DNA of 64,000 bases from the NCBI GenBank assembly GCA_902780505.1, contig CACZFN010000010.1:86823-150822 (forward strand). Direction: 5' to 3'. The notes below the pieces were generated by a model. It ran no database searches, was not told the DNA's origin, and saw nothing but the letters and a program-made list of their open reading frames with translations. Shown in pieces: positions 60,129 through 64,000 of this stretch. The stretch's first letter is position 1. Every line of letters begins with the position of its first letter. Both the position numbers and the translations under genes were made by a program. This DNA comes from an uncultured Ruminococcus sp. GTDB lineage: Bacteria; Bacillota; Clostridia; Oscillospirales; Ruminococcaceae.

Positions 60129-60668
60129 TTGAGCGACGAACTGATACTTGAAAAGCTTTGTGCCGATAACGGCGGGCTTGAACTTGCAAAGGAGAAATAC
60201 TATAAGCTTGTTTTAAAGATATGCACAGGCTTTCTTAAAGACACTTCTGATGCTGAGGAAGCCGCAGCGGATTGCTTTATTAAGCTCTGGCAGGGCAGGC
60301 GGGGGATAGATACTTCAAAAAGTTCACTTAAAACATATATCTGTATGCTTGCAAGGCACTGTGCTGTTGACAAGGCAAGGGCTATGGATAAAAAGGAAAC
60401 CATACCCATTGAAGAAAATGACCTCGGGATAGATGTTGATTACGAAAACGAAGCTGCTAAGCATATCAATATGAAGGTGATAGCGGAGTGTATAAGCTCA
60501 ATGCCCTCGCCCGACAGGGAAATATTCATTGACCGCTACTATTTCAAGAAACCCGTTAAGGAGATCGCCCTGAATCTTGGCTTGAAGCCCAAAAAGGTAG
60601 AAAACACACTTGCACGCAGCAAGAAAAAACTCAGGGAGGCACTTTTGAAAGGAGGCATTATTCTATGA
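60129..60668 (+). CDS. ECF RNA polymerase sigma factor
   Basis: A 179-residue ECF sigma factor starting at TTG 60129, with AAAGGCGGTGAT just upstream (a longer frame from 60045 is unsupported). Region 2 includes SDAEEAAADCFIKLWQGRRG and LKTYICMLARHCAVDKARAM; region 4 has SMPSPDREIFIDRYYFKKPV and LKPKKVENTLARSKKKLREAL. The stop overlaps the next gene by four bases (ATGA), a typical sigma/anti-sigma arrangement. Confidence 0.94.
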   Translation: MSDELILEKLCADNGGLELAKEKYYKLVLKICTGFLKDTSDAEEAAADCFIKLWQGRRGIDTSKSSLKTYICMLARHCAVDKARAMDKKETIPIEENDLGIDVDYENEAAKHINMKVIAECISSMPSPDREIFIDRYYFKKPVKEIALNLGLKPKKVENTLARSKKKLREALLKGGIIL

Positions 60669-62329
60669 AAGAGATAGACAGACTTTTAAGCGAGATACCG
60701 CTTGATGAACTGACCGGTGAGGATAAGACATACGCAAAGCCGATAGTAATTGAAAAAACGGGCGGTGACATCACAGAAGAAAGCAAAGAGATATCGGACA
60801 AAGCAAGGGTAAAAACTCACCGTACAGGATTCTTTGCGGCGGCTGCGGCGGCTCTTGTGCTTGCGGTGGGCGGCGGTATGTACTGGGGCATTACCAACAA
60901 CAAGATAAACCCGCTCAGCTTTTTAAGTAAAAACGGTGTGCACAGCTCTATAGAAAATCAGAACCGTTCACTTATGGAACAGGCAATAGAAAAAAGCGGC
61001 GGTGACGTTTCACTTTGGGGCGACAAACTTGTGGCTTTTGATACGCCGGTAGCACCTGAGAACTATCTTTCGGACAGCATTGATTTTCAGGTGATAGGGT
61101 ATGCATATTCGGGCAGTAAGGCATACCTTTTTACCTGCTTGCAGATAAAGTCTGAACAACAGTCTGACCGATTTGAAGAAGATACCGAGCAACAGCAGTA
61201 TGAACAGGAGATCAGGGAGGCGATAAATGACGAGGACTGGTTAAAGGCAAAGGAACTTATCGAGAATAAGCCTGAGCAAACAGAGCCTTATTTCCCTGAT
61301 TATATACACGGTGACGATTATTATGATGCTGACATAAGAAACAGCAGCGGTGAAAATGTAAAGGCGACAGATCAGTGGATCGCTCAGCAGGTGGGTGATT
61401 ATGCTGTAGGGTATTACACGATAGATATGAACAAAGTAAGCGACAAAACACTTATCTATTCCGCTGCCGGTGACACAGATGCTGACAGTCTGACCGTAAA
61501 GCTTGATAAGTACCAAAACAGCAGCTCTTTAAATATAGACTGTGATATAAGAACAGTTATAGGTGCTGATGAAAACGGGCTTGTATACGCAAATGTAAAA
61601 AGAATAAGCTATACTGAGGGTTCGGCAGAGGCAGAACTTGAACTTGAAAAGGAACTCAAAAAGGATGAAGCTGTTTCAGCTTATCCGCACTATATGCACA
61701 CATCTGACGGCGGTATGTTCTTAGGAAATATACTGACACCTGTATACAATAATAATTCATCGCCGTTTAAGGGGATTATCCATACAGACCTGAACTTCGA
61801 CGAGATGAAGATAACCTTTGAATATGCCTTTACCCCTATGGATATCAAAAAGATTGACCGGTTCATGCTGGGGACAGCTGTTATAAAAGCAAAAGGCAGG
61901 GATACAACAGCACACAGCATAGTATTTGATCCCGCAATTGTTATGAAGGACGATATGTCAGGATATGATGATTTTTACTTTACCGATTATCACCTTGAAT
62001 ACAAAGGTGATATGTATATCCTTGATGATACCGCAGCTGAACTTGATGGGATCATATCTGAAGTAAAGCAAAATGAAAAGGCTGATGCAGATGCCTATGA
62101 TTACCGAAACCCGCAGAATGAAATGACCTTTGTGACATATGATAAGGACGGAAATATGACACAAAGTGCTATGGCGGTATATATGTATAACAGAAAAGGT
62201 GAAAACGGCGATTATAAGGATATCACCCCGACGATATGCATAGACGGTGAATATTACAAAGTGAGCGAAAAGCTTATCAACAGATACAAGACAGCCCTTA
62301 AAGATATAAAGACAAAAGTAAACGGCTGA
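60665..62329 (+). CDS. Membrane anti-sigma factor with large extracytoplasmic domain
   Basis: A 554-residue protein translated together with the ECF sigma factor. The first 50 residues are cytoplasmic and would bind the sigma factor, followed by one membrane helix (about 54-75: GFFAAAAAALVLAVGGGMYW) and an extracytoplasmic region of about 475 residues. Parts of this, such as NFDEMKITFEYAFTPMDIKK and SEKLINRYKTALKDIK, look like DUF4179-type regulators, but the N-terminal zinc-anti-sigma motif (HxxxCxxC) is missing. It probably senses an envelope signal. The gene ends in a clear terminator. Confidence 0.82.
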   Translation: MKEIDRLLSEIPLDELTGEDKTYAKPIVIEKTGGDITEESKEISDKARVKTHRTGFFAAAAAALVLAVGGGMYWGITNNKINPLSFLSKNGVHSSIENQNRSLMEQAIEKSGGDVSLWGDKLVAFDTPVAPENYLSDSIDFQVIGYAYSGSKAYLFTCLQIKSEQQSDRFEEDTEQQQYEQEIREAINDEDWLKAKELIENKPEQTEPYFPDYIHGDDYYDADIRNSSGENVKATDQWIAQQVGDYAVGYYTIDMNKVSDKTLIYSAAGDTDADSLTVKLDKYQNSSSLNIDCDIRTVIGADENGLVYANVKRISYTEGSAEAELELEKELKKDEAVSAYPHYMHTSDGGMFLGNILTPVYNNNSSPFKGIIHTDLNFDEMKITFEYAFTPMDIKKIDRFMLGTAVIKAKGRDTTAHSIVFDPAIVMKDDMSGYDDFYFTDYHLEYKGDMYILDDTAAELDGIISEVKQNEKADADAYDYRNPQNEMTFVTYDKDGNMTQSAMAVYMYNRKGENGDYKDITPTICIDGEYYKVSEKLINRYKTALKDIKTKVNG

Positions 62330-62365
62330 TAAAAAACAGGTAGAACAGGTTATATATAGATAATG

Positions 62366-62397
62366 CAGGGCGGCGTGCTTTACGCTGCCCTGTTTTT
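62366..62397 (+). terminator. Rho-independent terminator
   Basis: CAGGGCGGCG (62366-62375) pairs with CGCTGCCCTG (62383-62392), one G-T pair, then TTTTT. Confidence 0.85.
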
Positions 62398-62411
62398 ATG
62401 TAAAATTGATA

Positions 62412-62440
62412 TTGACAATAGGTGGGACGAGTGGTAAAAT
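62412..62440 (+). promoter_or_regulatory. Sigma-A promoter of glmU
   Basis: TTGACA (62412-62417), 17-base spacer, TAAAAT (62435-62440). Confidence 0.85.
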
Positions 62441-62470
62441 AATAATATTGTATATGAAAGGACAGATTAT

Positions 62471-63883
62471 ATGAATAACTGTATTATACTTGCCGGCGGG
62501 CAGGGAAAGAGAATGAAGACCACTAAGCCGAAAGTGCTTTTAGAGGTACTTGGTGAACCTATGCTTGAATGGGTGATCAAGGCCTGCGAAAGTGCGGGGA
62601 TAGAAAATATATGTGTTGTAAAAGGCTATGAAGGTGAGCAGGTAGAAGCTTATTTATCTCAGCGTAAGGGCAGTGCCGATATAAAGACGGTTTTGCAAAG
62701 TGAACGTCTTGGTACAGGCCATGCTGTTATGATGGCGGCTGACTATCTGAAGGAAAGAAACGGCGGCAATACACTTATCCTCTGCGGTGATGCACCGTTT
62801 ATTGATAAGGAAACTATCGAAGGCTCACTTGCACTTCATACAAAGGAAGGCAATGCGGTCACAGTCGTGACATCTGAAATATCACAGCCCCACGGATACG
62901 GAAGGATAATAAGGAACGAAAACGGTATCAGCGGCATTGTCGAGGAAAAGGACTGCACAGACGAGCAGAGAAAAATAAACGAAATAAACAGCGGATGCTA
63001 CTGGTTCGATACAGCGTCCCTTATTGACGTTCTTTCAGAACTTAAACCGAATAATGCACAGAATGAATACTACCTTACCGATTGTATTTCGCTTTTGCTT
63101 AGCAAGGGGAAGCGGGCTGATGCTTATATTTCACACAACAAGAACGTATCGCTCGGCGCAAACGACAGGCGCGGGCTGCTTATGCTCAATGATATAGCAA
63201 GAATGAATATTATAGACAAGTGGCTCGATTTCGGGATAGAGTTTACCTGCCTTGACGGGGTGTCGATAGGTACACAGGTCGAAATAGGTGCGGGCACTGT
63301 TATAGAAAGCGGTGTAAGGCTTTCCGGCAAAACAAAAATAGGCGAGGGCTGCCATATCATGACCGGCTGTATGCTGAACAATACTGTAGTCGGGAATAAT
63401 ACTGTACTTAATTTTGTACAGTCAAATGATGCGGTAGTGGAAGACAATGTAAAGATAGGCCCGTGGGTACAGCTTCGCCCTGATACTGTCATAAAGAGTG
63501 GTGTCAAGATAGGCGACTTTGTCGAGATAAAGAATTCCGTGATAGGTGAGTGTACAGCAGTCGCACACCTTACATATGTCGGCGACAGCGATGTCGGGGC
63601 AAATGTAAACTTCGGGTGCGGGTGTGTTACTGTAAACTTTGACGGCGAAAAGAAGTTCCGTACAATGATAGGGGATAATTCGTTCATAGGGTGCAATACA
63701 AACCTTGTAGCACCCGTAAAGGTAGGCAGGAGTGCTTACACCGCCGCAGGCACAACCGTCACAAAGGACGTACCCGACGGCGCACTTGCTATAGACCGAA
63801 ACAAGCAGGCAAATATAGCAGGCTATGCCGAAAAGAAGCTAAAGGCAAGGAATGAAAAGATAGCCGCACAGAAAAAGGCATAA
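62471..63883 (+). CDS. glmU: Bifunctional GlmU, N-acetylglucosamine-1-phosphate uridyltransferase
   Basis: Makes UDP-GlcNAc for cell-wall synthesis: acetylates glucosamine-1-phosphate, then adds UMP. The 470-residue protein has the uridyltransferase N-terminal domain (ILAGGQGKRMKTTKPKVL; LILCGDAPFIDKETI; QPHGYGRIIRNENG) and a left-handed beta-helix C-terminal domain of hexapeptide repeats. The acetyl-CoA region is VAHLTYVGDSDVGANVNFG, then FIGCNTNLVAPVKVG. A strong promoter precedes it, and the next element is an insertion sequence. The order and length are standard. Confidence 0.97.
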   Translation: MNNCIILAGGQGKRMKTTKPKVLLEVLGEPMLEWVIKACESAGIENICVVKGYEGEQVEAYLSQRKGSADIKTVLQSERLGTGHAVMMAADYLKERNGGNTLILCGDAPFIDKETIEGSLALHTKEGNAVTVVTSEISQPHGYGRIIRNENGISGIVEEKDCTDEQRKINEINSGCYWFDTASLIDVLSELKPNNAQNEYYLTDCISLLLSKGKRADAYISHNKNVSLGANDRRGLLMLNDIARMNIIDKWLDFGIEFTCLDGVSIGTQVEIGAGTVIESGVRLSGKTKIGEGCHIMTGCMLNNTVVGNNTVLNFVQSNDAVVEDNVKIGPWVQLRPDTVIKSGVKIGDFVEIKNSVIGECTAVAHLTYVGDSDVGANVNFGCGCVTVNFDGEKKFRTMIGDNSFIGCNTNLVAPVKVGRSAYTAAGTTVTKDVPDGALAIDRNKQANIAGYAEKKLKARNEKIAAQKKA

Positions 63884-63903
63884 AAAATAACCGCAGACAA
63901 AAC

Positions 63904-64000
63904 TGAACCGAACCATAAAAAACGTACAATGACAAAAAAGACCTCCTATGGTATAATAGAAACCATAGGAGGTTTTGTTATGGCAAGAAGTTACAGACAT
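63904..64000 (+). mobile_element. Left end of a probable IS3-family insertion sequence
   Basis: TGAACCGAACC at 63904 resembles IS150-type terminal repeats, which begin with TG. A promoter (ATGACA 63929-63934, 17-base spacer, TATAAT 63952-63957) drives an ORF starting at 63980. An inverted repeat, ACCTCCTATGG (63941-63951) and CCATAGGAGGT (63963-63973), spans the -10 box and ribosome site. The right end is outside the window, so the family is a tentative call. Confidence 0.55.
63980..64000 (+). CDS. Start of a transposase OrfA, cut by the window edge
   Basis: The ATG is preceded by AGGAGG and encodes MARSYRH, the opening typical of OrfA in IS3/IS150-type elements ('MxRSYRHI.EYEKE'). Only seven codons are visible. 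Confidence 0.6.

Overview
The window looks like the chromosome of a low-to-middle GC Gram-positive Clostridia species, most likely a Ruminococcus or a close relative in the Oscillospiraceae. The evidence is indirect because no rRNA or tRNA gene was seen. It includes near-consensus sigma-A promoters (TTGACA-17-TATAAT), strong Shine-Dalgarno sequences, U-tract terminators, a pyrophosphate-type phosphofructokinase, plant-glucan hydrolases, a CwlD-type spore-cortex amidase, SipW/TasA-type secretion genes, and an F-type ATPase whose c subunit carries a sodium-binding motif. The left edge cuts into, or starts at, a small beta-rich protein. The right edge enters what looks like an IS3-family insertion sequence.

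Layout. 0-3 kb: small membrane and surface proteins, one behind a LacI-type palindrome. 3-10 kb: a complete atpI-B-E-F-H-A-G-D-C operon. 10-19.5 kb: an oxidoreductase, cwlD, an SH3-domain membrane protein, PPi-PFK, a prepilin-like protein, a PAS-GGDEF-EAL protein, and a GH16 lipoprotein paired with an intracellular GH5 enzyme. 19.9-22 kb: two CobW-type metal-chaperone GTPases, the second fused to a YcgQ/DUF1980-like domain. 22-32 kb: a large single-direction cluster with a TasA-like filament candidate, a degenerate EAL protein, a second anchored TasA-like protein, two SipW-type signal peptidases, a membrane-tethered McrB-like AAA+ ATPase, a 750-residue coiled-coil partner and several small proteins. 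This cluster is the best candidate for an undescribed system. 32-44.8 kb: housekeeping genes (metY, ung, galE, a methyltransferase, ppk, PP2C, PAP2, a heterodimeric ABC exporter, a HAD phosphatase). 44.8-53 kb: an accessory stretch with a decayed gene tail, a macro-domain protein, an orphan ClpP-like/VirD4-like pair, an XRE regulator, zinc-ribbon membrane proteins and gene remnants. 53-64 kb: an ECF sigma factor with a long C-terminal extension, glpK, an LCP protein, prfC, rpiB, an ECF sigma/anti-sigma pair, glmU and the insertion-sequence end.

How it works together. In the 22-32 kb cluster, the two SipW-type peptidases probably mature the two TasA-like proteins. The membrane-tethered AAA+ ATPase and its coiled-coil partner could remodel or control that assembly at the cytoplasmic face, and the degenerate EAL protein may link it to signalling. 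The GH16 lipoprotein would cut mixed-linkage glucan at the surface and the signal-less GH5 enzyme would finish the fragments inside the cell.

Several non-coding elements recur. The clearest is a MITE-like family with two near-identical 160-172 bp copies, each flanked by its own 4-bp direct repeat, plus four shorter relatives. Other structured elements lie at about 11.9, 32.0 and 57.7 kb. All functional statements rest on reading motifs by eye; no database search was run.
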